64,000 nucleotides of DNA from Christiangramia sp. (GTDB lineage: Bacteria > Bacteroidota > Bacteroidia > Flavobacteriales > Flavobacteriaceae). How positions within the stretch are numbered: position 1 is the stretch's first letter; every line of letters begins with the position of its first letter. Positions 52,107 to 60,700 of the stretch are shown piece after piece. The notes below the pieces were generated by a model, which saw only the letters and a list, made by a program, of their open reading frames with translations, was not told where the DNA came from and ran no database searches. The position numbers and the translations under genes were made by a program. The DNA lies in contig NZ_JAPYPC010000011.1 of assembly GCF_029937855.1 (NCBI RefSeq), forward strand, positions 37,783 to 101,782, written 5' to 3'.

Positions 52107-52708
52107 GGTCTTTTATTTCGGGGATTCTTAGGATTATATTTTAGAAAATACATGGTATCCCCGCTAGGGTGGTCCCATTCATGAAAAAGTTCAAAACCCA
52201 CCCGTTGGTATACGATGGCATTTGTTCTTCCGCGGGTTTCAGCATATAATTCCAGGCCGGTATCGTGTGCGGTTCTGAAGAAAACATCCTTCATTTCTTT
52301 TCCTACCTGCGTATCTGCACCGCGATAGTCTTTTAAAATACCCCAAAACCAGCAATAAAGATATTCTCCCTCCTGAGGACGCTGATTTTTGATATATTTT
52401 TGAGTTCTTAGAATCTGTAGCGCATTTTTAACTCCGGTAACATTTGCAACAAGTTTAAGTTGCGCCCAAAGATCTTTCCAGATATTATCATCATTCTTAC
52501 TGGTCTTAAAAAGGATGGCAACACCCTGGCGGTTTTCAGAAACGATAAGCGCATCTTTTTCAATCGCTTTATCTACCATGTGGGTAGCGAGATATTGAAA
52601 TCTTTTATCCCTATTTCCTCCCTTTTTTACGATATCCATAGAAGATGGAATTTCTTTTAAAAGTGTGGTAACCTTATCTATGATGTCTTTCCTTTCAAGT
52701 TTGTCCAA
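52103..52708 (-). CDS. GNAT-like acetyltransferase-fold protein
   Basis: A 201-residue cytoplasmic protein. The C-terminal half resembles a GNAT fold: YLYCWFWGILKDYRGADTQVGKEMKDVFFRTAHDTGLELYAETRGRTNAIVYQRVGFELFHEWD, in which the Gx(Q/G)xGxx-type acetyl-CoA loop may be RGADTQVGKEM and the YxRxGF strand is typical. The N-terminal half (residues 1-90) is helical, with ITGVKNALQIL-type motifs not assigned. It overlaps the sigma-54 regulator's 3' end by 4 bases in convergent orientation. Substrate unknown. Confidence 0.68.
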   Translation of the reverse strand: MDKLERKDIIDKVTTLLKEIPSSMDIVKKGGNRDKRFQYLATHMVDKAIEKDALIVSENRQGVAILFKTSKNDDNIWKDLWAQLKLVANVTGVKNALQILRTQKYIKNQRPQEGEYLYCWFWGILKDYRGADTQVGKEMKDVFFRTAHDTGLELYAETRGRTNAIVYQRVGFELFHEWDHPSGDTMYFLKYNPKNPRNKRP

Positions 52709-52788
52709 GCTGAAAAATTATTTGCTGCGAAGATAAAAAAATTAACTCTTATAAAGATTGTATATTTAATTGTAGATACATTGAAGAT

Positions 52789-53673
52789 ATGAAACAAATA
52801 GACCATTCCGCATTGAAGGTGGCAGGAAGTACAGAGCTCTCCCAGACAAAGACTAAAATAGATCTTGGCGCTTCAGAAGAAAGGATAAAGGGTGAAATGA
52901 AAGAAATTAGAAAAGATCTTGGGGACTGGCAGGATAAGTTATATGCTCATGGAAAATATGCGGTGCTTATATGTTTGCAGGGAACAGATACTTCCGGAAA
53001 AGATAGTTTGATAAGAGAAGTTTTTAAAGATTTCAATAGTAGGGGAGTGGTAGTACATAGTTTTAAAGTTCCTTCGGAAAAAGAGCTAAAGCATGATTAT
53101 TTGTGGAGGCACTATATCGCATTGCCAGAACGAGGAAAATTTGGTGTTTTTAATCGCACCCATTATGAAAATGTGCTGGTGACCAGGGTGCATCCAGAAT
53201 ATATTTTGAGTGAGAATTTACCCGCAATAGATAGCACCGGGGATATCACGGAAGAATTCTGGAACAAAAGATTTGAACAGATTCGGAATTTTGAAGATCA
53301 TATTGCTGAAAATGGCACCATCATATTTAAATTCTTTCTGCACCTTTCTAAAGAAGAACAGCGTCAACGGCTTTTAAGAAGATTGAATAAGCCGAGCAAA
53401 AACTGGAAATTTTCTCCGGGTGATCTTAAAGAGCGGGAATTGTGGAACGATTATCAAAAATGTTATCAGGATGCTATTAACAAAACTTCTACAGAGAAAG
53501 CTCCCTGGTATGTGATTCCGGCAGATGATAAAGCTACCGCCAGGTATTTAGTTGCTAAAATTCTCTACGAAGAATTAATCAAATACAAAGATATTAAAGA
53601 GCCGGAATTGGATCCTGAGATTAAAAAGAATCTCGATACCTATAGGGAAGATTTGAAAAAGGAAAAGAATTAA
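52789..53673 (+). CDS. Polyphosphate kinase 2 family protein
   Basis: A 294-residue PPK2-family enzyme using polyphosphate to phosphorylate nucleotides. The Walker A-like GTDTSGKD lies at residues 65-72, then GVVVHSFKVPSEKELKHDYLWRHY, and the diagnostic GKFGVFNRTHYENVLVTRVHPE with the lid region KFFLHLSKEEQRQRL. The sequence most resembles the one-domain class III group, which phosphorylates both AMP and ADP, but class cannot be fixed by eye. It is monocistronic; a small terminator-like hairpin (TGCCG/CGGCA at 53702-53719) follows. Confidence 0.93.
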   Translation: MKQIDHSALKVAGSTELSQTKTKIDLGASEERIKGEMKEIRKDLGDWQDKLYAHGKYAVLICLQGTDTSGKDSLIREVFKDFNSRGVVVHSFKVPSEKELKHDYLWRHYIALPERGKFGVFNRTHYENVLVTRVHPEYILSENLPAIDSTGDITEEFWNKRFEQIRNFEDHIAENGTIIFKFFLHLSKEEQRQRLLRRLNKPSKNWKFSPGDLKERELWNDYQKCYQDAINKTSTEKAPWYVIPADDKATARYLVAKILYEELIKYKDIKEPELDPEIKKNLDTYREDLKKEKN

Positions 53674-53728
53674 CCAGGCTTCGCATAAATGAAAAAAATG
53701 CCGTTATTTAGCGGCAAAATTATTTTTC

Positions 53729-55150
53729 ATGAAGTCATTTTATTTCACTTTTATTCTAATTTTTTCTGGAATTATGGCCTTTGGTCAGAACAATTCCACA
53801 TCTGATTCTCTTAATATTAGAAAAATTTACGACATGTCTCTTCTTAATGGGAAGAGTTATGAGTGGTTAGACCATTTATCTAATGAGATTGGAGGAAGAT
53901 TGTCCGGATCATTTAGTGCGCAGCAAGCCGTAGAATATACCAAAGTAGAACTTGAAAAGCTTGGATTGGATAAAGTATGGTTGCAACCGGTGATGGTTCC
54001 AAAGTGGACGCGTGGAGAAAGGGAGTTTGCTTATGTGCAAACCGCCCCGGGCGTTACACGAAATGTCAATATCACTGCGCTTGGTGGTTCTATTGCCACT
54101 CCTGCCGGAGGAACAAAGGCCAAGGTGATTGAAGTACAGGGATTAGAACAGCTAAAAGAATATGGCCGGGAACAGATTGAAGGAAAAATTGTATTCTATA
54201 ACAGACCTATGCGTGCCGATCATATTCAGACTTTTGAAGCTTATGGCGGTTGTGTGGATCAGCGTTACTCAGGTGCAGAGGAGGCTGCAAAATATGGTGC
54301 TGTTGGAGTCATCGTAAGGTCTATGAACTTACGAATGGATGATTTTCCGCATACTGGCGCTATGAGTTATGGTGATACTCCAAAAGATAAGAGGATTCCG
54401 GCAGCCGCGATTTCTACCAATGATGCTCAATATTTAAGCGGAATTCTAAAAGTTCAGAAAGACCTGGAATTATATTTTAAAATGAGTTGTGAACTGCATG
54501 AAGATGTTGAGTCTTATAATGTTATAGGTGAAATAACCGGTTCAGAACAACCAAAAGAAATTATGGTTGTAGGAGGTCACCTGGATTCATGGGATCTGGG
54601 CGATGGTGCTCACGATGATGGCGCCGGTGTTGTGCAATCTATGGAAGTGCTTAGGCTTTTTAAAGAGATTGGCTATAAACCTAAAAAAACGCTTCGAGTA
54701 GTGCTTTTTATGAATGAAGAAAACGGACTTCGTGGAGGGAATAAATATGCTGAGGTCGCAAAATCGAAGAATGAAAATCATGTTTTTGCATTGGAGAGTG
54801 ATGCAGGTGGTTTTACTCCCCGGGGTTTTAGTTTTATGGCTACAGATGCGCAGTTCGATAAAGTGCTTGCCTGGAAAAATTTGTTCAAACCTTACCTTGT
54901 CCATTATTTTGAACAGGGGGGAAGTGGTGCCGATATAGGTCCGCTGGAAGGTGGTAATACCGTTTTAGCAGGTTTAAGGCCAGATTCACAGCGTTATTTT
55001 GATTATCACCATGCTGCAAACGATACTTTTGATAAAGTTAATAAGAGAGAACTGGAATTAGGTGCTGCTACAATGGCTTCCCTGGTGTACCTGGTAGATA
55101 AATATGGTTTTAATAATATAAGCAAGGAAACTACAGAGATCCTGGATTGA
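53729..55150 (+). CDS. Secreted M28 family metallopeptidase (carboxypeptidase Q-like)
   Basis: A 473-residue exported peptidase. A signal peptide (ending MAFGQ) is followed by a PA-domain-like insert (about residues 130-270) and an M28 domain. The metal ligands are visible: GGHLDSWDLGDG (His284), AHDDGAG (Asp296), MNEENG (catalytic Glu330 and Glu331), ESDAGG (about 358) and DYHHAANDTFDKV near the end. Two zinc ions are expected. The family contains aminopeptidases and carboxypeptidase Q, which cleave peptides or dipeptides. Substrate unknown. It is transcribed alone. Confidence 0.93.
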   Translation: MKSFYFTFILIFSGIMAFGQNNSTSDSLNIRKIYDMSLLNGKSYEWLDHLSNEIGGRLSGSFSAQQAVEYTKVELEKLGLDKVWLQPVMVPKWTRGEREFAYVQTAPGVTRNVNITALGGSIATPAGGTKAKVIEVQGLEQLKEYGREQIEGKIVFYNRPMRADHIQTFEAYGGCVDQRYSGAEEAAKYGAVGVIVRSMNLRMDDFPHTGAMSYGDTPKDKRIPAAAISTNDAQYLSGILKVQKDLELYFKMSCELHEDVESYNVIGEITGSEQPKEIMVVGGHLDSWDLGDGAHDDGAGVVQSMEVLRLFKEIGYKPKKTLRVVLFMNEENGLRGGNKYAEVAKSKNENHVFALESDAGGFTPRGFSFMATDAQFDKVLAWKNLFKPYLVHYFEQGGSGADIGPLEGGNTVLAGLRPDSQRYFDYHHAANDTFDKVNKRELELGAATMASLVYLVDKYGFNNISKETTEILD

Positions 55151-55203
55151 TCATTCGACTGAAGAATTTAGGGATTATCACTTTAAAAGAAATCTAAAGC
55201 TTC

Positions 55204-55211
55204 TACCTTTG
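55204..55211 (+). promoter_or_regulatory. Putative -7 element for the MATE transporter gene
   Basis: TACCTTTG fits TAnnTTTG. It lies 18 bases before the TTG start at 55230 and leaves a very short leader, supporting that start over any ATG further upstream. Confidence 0.55.
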
Positions 55212-55229
55212 CAAACTTAAAATTTAGTT

Positions 55230-56591
55230 TTGCAGCTTACAGCCTACACCAAAGAATTTCGGAAGAACCTTAATATCGCTTATCCCGTGATGCTCGGTCA
55301 GTTAGGTCATGTGATGGTAGGTTTGGTAGATAACCTTATGATAGGTAGATTGGGAGCTGCCCCGCTGGCAGCAGTTTCTTTAGGGAATGCCCTGGTTTTT
55401 ATCGCCATGTCAATGGGAATTGGTTTCTCTTTTGCTATTACGCCTTTAATTGCAGAAGCTGACGGCGCAGATGATCTTGAAGGTGGTAGAAGCTATTTCC
55501 ATCACGGACTCATTCTTAGCAGCATCAATGGGTTATTACTTTTTATACTTCTGCTTATCGCCAAACCGGTGCTCTATTACCTGGATCAGCCGGCTGAAGT
55601 GGTAGAACTCGCCATCCCTTATCTTAATATTGTAGCTTTTTCCATGCTTCCTTTAATGGCGTTCCAGGCTTTTAAACAGTTCGCCGACGGACTTTCTCAA
55701 ACCCGGTACGCTATGTATGCCACGATTTTGGCCAATGTAGTGAATGTGGTTTTCAATTATTTATTGATCTACGGAATCTGGTTTTTCCCGAGACTGGAAC
55801 TGGAAGGTGCGGCCTGGGGTACGCTTATTTCAAGATTCTTTATGCTTTGGTTTGTTTGGGAGATTTTAAGGCGAAAGTCAAAATTCATAGAATATTTTAA
55901 GTGGTCTAAAAAAGAAATGATCAAGTGGTCTGTTTTTAAAAGAATACTCTCCCTTGGTTTTCCAACAGCTTTACAAATGCTCTTTGAAGTCGCCATTTTT
56001 ACCGGAACTATTTTTTTGGCGGGGAATCTTGGTACCAATCCGCAGGCGGCCAATCAAATCGCTTTAAACCTTGCCTCCATGACTTTTATGATCGCAGTAG
56101 GTCTTGGCGTAACTGCGACTATTCGGGTAGGTAACCAGGTAGGATTAAAACGCTACAGGGAATTAAGGAGGATTGGATATTCTATTTTCTTACTGGTCTT
56201 CTTGATTGAAGCCGTTTTTGCAATTCTCTTCATTCTGCTGAAGGATATTTTGCCGGTTTTCTATATAGACAATATTGAAGTAATTTCATTAGCATCCCAA
56301 CTGCTTGTCATCGCGGCATTATTTCAGCTTAGTGACGGGATTCAGGTGGTGATTCTGGGGGCCTTAAGAGGTTTGCAGGATGTGAAAATACCCACCGTTA
56401 TTTGCTTTATTTCTTACTGGATCATCGGCTTTCCGGTCAGTTTTTATTTCGGACAGGCAGATGAATTAGGCAGTATGGGAATATGGTTGGGATTGCTTGC
56501 AGGCTTGACATCCTCGGCAATATTGTTATATTTCCGCTTTAATTATTTAAGCCGAAAATTAATCAGGACAAAAGAAACCTTAATAGCATAG
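55230..56591 (+). CDS. MATE family efflux transporter
   Basis: A 453-residue multidrug and toxin extrusion protein with twelve helices in two halves. The opening AYPVMLGQLGHVMVGLVDNLMIGRLGAAPLAAVSLGNA and the second-half counterpart SLGFPTALQMLFEVAIFTGTIFLAGNLG match MATE. It is likely a Na+- or H+-coupled exporter. The start is TTG at 55230, just after a -7 promoter element; the resulting N terminus (LQLTAYTKEFRKNL) resembles the usual family start, and the next ATG would remove the first helix. It is followed after 4 bases by a small acidic gene. Confidence 0.95.
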   Translation: MQLTAYTKEFRKNLNIAYPVMLGQLGHVMVGLVDNLMIGRLGAAPLAAVSLGNALVFIAMSMGIGFSFAITPLIAEADGADDLEGGRSYFHHGLILSSINGLLLFILLLIAKPVLYYLDQPAEVVELAIPYLNIVAFSMLPLMAFQAFKQFADGLSQTRYAMYATILANVVNVVFNYLLIYGIWFFPRLELEGAAWGTLISRFFMLWFVWEILRRKSKFIEYFKWSKKEMIKWSVFKRILSLGFPTALQMLFEVAIFTGTIFLAGNLGTNPQAANQIALNLASMTFMIAVGLGVTATIRVGNQVGLKRYRELRRIGYSIFLLVFLIEAVFAILFILLKDILPVFYIDNIEVISLASQLLVIAALFQLSDGIQVVILGALRGLQDVKIPTVICFISYWIIGFPVSFYFGQADELGSMGIWLGLLAGLTSSAILLYFRFNYLSRKLIRTKETLIA

Positions 56592-56595
56592 TTAT

Positions 56596-56826
56596 ATGGA
56601 GCTTCCAAAATTTATATTAGGAGACAACACAGATCTTCCCGAATCAATTTTTGTGATTCATACTGAATTTCCACGTTTTATCATTGATCTGAAGGATGAT
56701 GAGGTGGAATGGCTGGAAGATTTTGATAAAGATGATGAAAAAGAGCTTTCAAGCGAAGCTGAATCTTTGATCACCCAGGCAAATGAATTTTACGACCGTG
56801 AGGTAAATCGATACGAAGACAGTTAA
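56596..56826 (+). CDS. Small acidic protein, conserved in flavobacteria
   Basis: A 76-residue very acidic protein starting MELPKFILGDNTDLPESIFVIHTEFPRFIIDL, then DDEVEWLEDFDKDD. It lies 4 bases after the MATE gene and ends directly before the PAP2 gene (TAA followed at once by ATG), so it belongs to the operon. A protein of this type is recalled from Flavobacteriia with no function known. No cysteines or signal peptide. Confidence 0.8.
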   Translation: MELPKFILGDNTDLPESIFVIHTEFPRFIIDLKDDEVEWLEDFDKDDEKELSSEAESLITQANEFYDREVNRYEDS

Positions 56827-57393
56827 ATGGGGAAATTAGCCGAATTAGACAGGGAACTTTTCTTATTCCTAAATAATCTTGGTTCAGAAACCTGGGACTG
56901 GTTATGGATCGCGATAAGTGACAAATGGATGGCCATTCCCTTATATGCGCTTTTGCTATATCTTATCTTCAGAAAATTCGGCTGGAAACCAACTTTGATC
57001 ACCATGGTGGTAGTTACTTTATTGATTACCGCTACAGATCAATTAGCCAATATCTTCAAACATGGGTTTGAAAGACCAAGGCCCTGCAGGCAGGAAGGCG
57101 TGATGGAATATGCCAGATACGTGGCAGAAAGATGTGGCAGATTTGGATATTTCTCTGCTCATGCAGCAAACTCTACCGGAGTGGCAGTTTTTTTAAGTCT
57201 CCTTTTTAGAAAACATTATCCTAAACTATTTGTATTTCTTTTAATTTGGGCCGTAGTAGTGTCTTACAGCAGGATATATCTTGGTGTACATTATCCGGGG
57301 GATGTTGTGACGGGTATGTTTATAGGTGCTGTTTTCGGATATCTATTTCATCTTCTCAGAAAATTTCTGACGAAAAAAATAATATCATCCTAA
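56827..57393 (+). CDS. PAP2 family phosphatase
   Basis: A 188-residue membrane phosphatase with five or six helices. The three-part catalytic motif is visible: KHGFERPRPC (KxxxxxxRP), FSAHAANSTGVAV (PSGH variant, SAHA) and SYSRIYLGVHYPGDVVTG (SRxxxxxHxxxD). Such enzymes dephosphorylate lipid phosphates such as undecaprenyl pyrophosphate, phosphatidic acid or lipid A. The exact substrate is not determined. It is the last gene of the MATE-acidic protein-PAP2 operon. Confidence 0.93.
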   Translation: MGKLAELDRELFLFLNNLGSETWDWLWIAISDKWMAIPLYALLLYLIFRKFGWKPTLITMVVVTLLITATDQLANIFKHGFERPRPCRQEGVMEYARYVAERCGRFGYFSAHAANSTGVAVFLSLLFRKHYPKLFVFLLIWAVVVSYSRIYLGVHYPGDVVTGMFIGAVFGYLFHLLRKFLTKKIISS

Positions 57394-57404
57394 ATCTTGT
57401 GTTT

Positions 57405-57600
57405 GTTACTTTTTTCCATTGATGAAAAAAGTAACCAAAAAAATCTAGGCTTCCGAAAAATTATTTGAATTTATTTTTCACCTAAATTTTAGGAACTCGC
57501 GAGGGTGATTCTAGCATATACTAAAATTAGTTCCGCTTAAACAGCCTAAAATTTTGCGCTGGTTTCACTTCAAAATTCATAATAAATTTTCGATAAGCCA
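57405..57600. repeat. Hairpin-led intergenic repeat element
   Basis: It opens with a perfect 11-base stem GTTACTTTTTT/AAAAAAGTAAC (57405-57415 with 57425-57435), which can end the PAP2 operon. A second inverted pair, AAATTTTAGGAACT and AGTTCC...CCTAAAATTT (about 57484-57556), follows. The string AAAGTAACCAAAAAAATC is recalled as a common intergenic element in flavobacteria, but only one copy is in this window. The rest of the 333-base gap is AT-rich with no gene. Confidence 0.6.
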
Positions 57601-57726
57601 TTGAAGATAAATCACAATGATTTCTGAAATAATAAGTCTCTATAAATTAAAGAATTTAAAAAAAGTCATATTGAAGGTTTTAATAATTGTTTAGAAAGCT
57701 ATTTCTTAAAATTCTAAAAGAAAGAT

Positions 57727-58803
57727 CTAAGCCAGGCTTAATAAATATTTTGCGGCAGCGAAAGCCGTAGTTTTATTATTTTCAATAAGCTTTAATTGTT
57801 CTTTTAAGGCAGTTTTGATCTTAGGATCATCGTAGAACCTGCTTTTCAAATAATCATTGATGGTTTGATATAACCAAAATTTATTCTGCTCCTGTCTATT
57901 GTGCTGAAAGTGGCCATTTTCATCTACTTTCGCCTTAAATTCAGTAATCATTTCCCAAATATCCGGAACTCCTTCATTGTATAAGGCGCTGCAAAGTTTT
58001 ACTTTCGGTTTCCATTCACTTTCTTTTGGAGGATATAAGTGTAATGCGCGATTAAATTCCATTTTAGCGTCCCTCGCTGCTTTCTGATTTTCTCCATCGG
58101 CTTTATTAATGACGATAGCATCTGCCATTTCCACGATACCTCTTTTAATTCCCTGAAGTTCATCACCGGCGCCGGCAAGTTTTAATAATAAAAAGAAATC
58201 GGTCATACTATGGACGGTGGTTTCACTTTGTCCAACCCCTACGGTTTCAATAAGAATGACATCAAATCCCGCTGCCTCGCAAAGGATAATACTTTCCCTT
58301 GTTTTTCGAGCTACGCCACCAAGGGAATCGCCGCTGGGGGAAGGCCTTATGAAAGCATTTTTTTCAGTTACGAGTTTTTCCATTCTTGTTTTATCTCCCA
58401 AAATACTACCGTGAGAAACAGAACTACTGGGATCTACGGCAAGAACAGCCACTTTCTTTCCCTGTTCTATCAAATAAGAACCAAAACTCTCAATAAATGT
58501 ACTTTTGCCTACACCAGGAACGCCTGTAATTCCAATCCTAATGGATTTATGTGCGTGAGGCAAAGCACCTTCAATTAAAGATTCTGCCTGTTTTTGATGG
58601 GTTTTCTGGTTGCTTTCAATCAGGGTAATGCCTCTTCCCAGCGCTGTTTTGCTTCCGTTCAGCAAATCCTTCAAAAAATCCTTTTCAGAAGATTTATTTC
58701 TCCTGAAACTTCTAATCTTTTTCGCAGATTCTGCACTTATATTTTTAGAGGCGGGTTTGCTTCCAGACTCGCTTAAGGCTGATTTTTGCTGTTCTTTACT
58801 CAA
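57727..58803 (-). CDS. meaB: Methylmalonyl-CoA mutase-associated GTPase MeaB
   Basis: A 358-residue G3E-family GTPase protecting and reloading B12-dependent methylmalonyl-CoA mutase. The P-loop GITGVPGVGKSTF, the VLAVDPSSSVSHGSILGDKTRM segment, ETVGVGQSE and the NKAD base motif are all present. The N-terminal extension (about 60 residues, basic and Ser/Lys-rich) is longer than in E. coli ArgK/YgfD. IcmF at 25 kb carries its own fused GTPase, so a separate MeaB implies a second, classical mutase elsewhere in the genome. It is divergent from ohr. Confidence 0.95.
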   Translation of the reverse strand: MSKEQQKSALSESGSKPASKNISAESAKKIRSFRRNKSSEKDFLKDLLNGSKTALGRGITLIESNQKTHQKQAESLIEGALPHAHKSIRIGITGVPGVGKSTFIESFGSYLIEQGKKVAVLAVDPSSSVSHGSILGDKTRMEKLVTEKNAFIRPSPSGDSLGGVARKTRESIILCEAAGFDVILIETVGVGQSETTVHSMTDFFLLLKLAGAGDELQGIKRGIVEMADAIVINKADGENQKAARDAKMEFNRALHLYPPKESEWKPKVKLCSALYNEGVPDIWEMITEFKAKVDENGHFQHNRQEQNKFWLYQTINDYLKSRFYDDPKIKTALKEQLKLIENNKTTAFAAAKYLLSLA

Positions 58804-58906
58804 AATTAGGTTGAATATTTATGACAAATTTATGAAATCGTGTTTCAGGCATCATTAAATGCTTGGTATATTGAAGCAAACTAAATTACTTAAATTATTT
58901 CACGCA

Positions 58907-59332
58907 ATGAAAAACCTGTATAAAACTAAAGTAACTACGCACGGTGGTCGTAATGGTCACACTCGTAGTGAAGATGGTATTTTAGATATGGAACTTAAAA
59001 AGCCGGAGGGCCTTGGTGGTCCGGGTGGCGATTATTCAAACCCTGAGCAATTATTTGCTGCAGGCTATTCTGCCTGTTATGGTAGTGCACTGGAAGAAGT
59101 AGCTAAAAAGCATAAGGTAGAGCTTGGAGATTATAGTGTGACCGCTACGGTAAAACTTGGCCAGACAGATTCAGGAAATCTTCAGTTAACTGCTATTCTG
59201 GATTCTTACATTCCAGGAGTTGATGTGGAAACAGGTGAAAAACTTGTAAACGAAGCTCATGAGATCTGTCCTTATTCCAGAGCGACAAGAGATAATATAG
59301 ATGTTAGTCTAAACCTACTTTTAGACGAATAA
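58907..59332 (+). CDS. ohr: Organic hydroperoxide resistance protein (Ohr/OsmC family)
   Basis: A 141-residue Ohr/OsmC peroxidase, with start at ATG 58907 chosen because MKNLYKTKVTTHGGRNG matches the family N terminus and the upstream extension does not. The two redox cysteines, Cys57 (GYSACYGSAL) and Cys121 (EICPYSRAT), are present, as is the GGPGGDYSNPEQLFAA segment. Ohr reduces organic hydroperoxides with dihydrolipoamide as reductant. It is divergent from meaB and no OhrR-type repressor gene is adjacent. Confidence 0.95.
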   Translation: MKNLYKTKVTTHGGRNGHTRSEDGILDMELKKPEGLGGPGGDYSNPEQLFAAGYSACYGSALEEVAKKHKVELGDYSVTATVKLGQTDSGNLQLTAILDSYIPGVDVETGEKLVNEAHEICPYSRATRDNIDVSLNLLLDE

Positions 59333-59345
59333 AATTTGATTTTGT

Positions 59346-59930
59346 TTAGATTGAAGAGGTGCCAACTGGTGCCTCTTCTTCTTTTATGGGAATACGAATA
59401 CTGGTGTCATCCCAGGCAAGCACCATATTAACAAATTCCCCGTTTTCTTCAAAAAAAATGGTGAACTGTTCCAGTTCTTTATTTATTTCTTCTACAGGTC
59501 TTTCCAGCACGAGGGAGTCGAATTGTGGATCACGGTAAGCTTCTTCGTTCATGTTAATACCCCAGGGATACATTTTTGAATTGAACATTATTTTCCAGCT
59601 ATTTTCCATAGGAATAGTCCATAAGGTGTATTTTCCGGCCTCTAAAAGACTTCCGTCCACTAGAATATCCTGATTTGTTTCAAAAGTAGTGGCCTCGTTA
59701 GCACCGGTTCTCCATACTTCGTTATATGGAACAAGATTTCCGAAGATACGCCTGTCTTTTTTATAAGGCCTGTTATAAAAAACTTCTAATTTTAACCCAT
59801 CCTGCTCATAAGTTATTATTTCCTCGGGGCTATGTGCTTTCGTGGTATATCTTAAGATGAACATGACGATAAGCCCTAGCAAAGCAAGGATTCCTCCAAT
59901 CTTCAGTATAAGTTTAAGATTTTTGTTCAT
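59346..59930 (-). CDS. DUF2911 domain membrane-anchored protein
   Basis: A 194-residue protein with an N-terminal anchor (LKLILKIGGILALLGLIVMFIL, residues 5-26). The rest matches DUF2911: FYNRPYKKDRRIFGNLVPYNEVWRTGANEATTF, then LEAGKYTLWTIP and MNEEAYRDPQFDSLVLERPVEE. The family is very common in Bacteroidota and has no known activity. It is not linked to an operon and its end overlaps a weak hairpin shared with the convergent ohr region. Confidence 0.93.
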   Translation of the reverse strand: MNKNLKLILKIGGILALLGLIVMFILRYTTKAHSPEEIITYEQDGLKLEVFYNRPYKKDRRIFGNLVPYNEVWRTGANEATTFETNQDILVDGSLLEAGKYTLWTIPMENSWKIMFNSKMYPWGINMNEEAYRDPQFDSLVLERPVEEINKELEQFTIFFEENGEFVNMVLAWDDTSIRIPIKEEEAPVGTSSI

Positions 59931-60154
59931 AATTTGTTTTATAGTCTTTTTTCAAAAACCTCGCCATAACTTCAATTCAAATGTAGTAAGATTTAATAAA
60001 CAGGTATCTTCAAGAGATTGTCTAAAGTTAAATCGCATCTCATCATATAAAAGGTATAAATTAGATCCAGATGAAAAAAAATTTATGATTTTTTGCAACG
60101 CGAGGATATTAGTCTCGTCTTTAAAATGAACTAACCCATCAAAAACCAATTAAA

Positions 60155-60700
60155 TTGATACAGCATAAGCTAATAGAAGCTTGCAAGCAAAATAGCCGAA
60201 GGGCTCAGTTGCAGCTGTACAACAAATATTGTGACGGGATGTATTATGTGGCATTGCGATTTATGCAAGATACGATGGAGGCAGAGGATGCAATGCAGGA
60301 AGCTTTTATAAAAGCCTTCTCAAAATTACATCAGTTTAACGGAGAGGTCACCTTTGGTGCCTGGCTTAAACGAATTGTCATCAATAAATGTCTGGACAAG
60401 CTAAAAGCAAAGAAACTGGAATTAGTCGCTATAAACGAGCAGACTCTTGGAACGGTTGAAGATGAAGAGAACTGGCAGATAGAAGACGAAGTGAGCATAG
60501 AAGAAGTGAAAAAGAAAATGGAGAATCTGCCTGAAAAATATAAATATCCTTTAATGCTATATCTGGTAGAAGGTTACGACCATGAAGAGATAAGTGAGAT
60601 TTTAGATATCACACAGGTCGCATCCAGGACGTTAGTACACAGGGGAAAAAAGAAATTACAGGAAGAACTAAAAAGATTGAGAAATGGGACAGGATATTAG
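60155..60700 (+). CDS. ECF-type RNA polymerase sigma factor
   Basis: A 181-residue sigma-70-family factor. Region 2 reads LYNKYCDGMYYVALRFMQDTMEAEDAMQEAFIKAF, region 2.4 FGAWLKRIVINKCLDKLK, and region 4 LPEKYKYPLMLYLVEGYDHEEISEILDITQVASRTLVHRGKKKL. It begins at TTG 60155: upstream there is no ATG in frame, and the resulting start aligns with flavobacterial homologues as recalled. It heads an operon with an anti-sigma-like protein (17-base overlap) and a large exported protein, so the genes are probably translated together. Its regulon is unknown. Confidence 0.9.
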   Translation: MIQHKLIEACKQNSRRAQLQLYNKYCDGMYYVALRFMQDTMEAEDAMQEAFIKAFSKLHQFNGEVTFGAWLKRIVINKCLDKLKAKKLELVAINEQTLGTVEDEENWQIEDEVSIEEVKKKMENLPEKYKYPLMLYLVEGYDHEEISEILDITQVASRTLVHRGKKKLQEELKRLRNGTGY

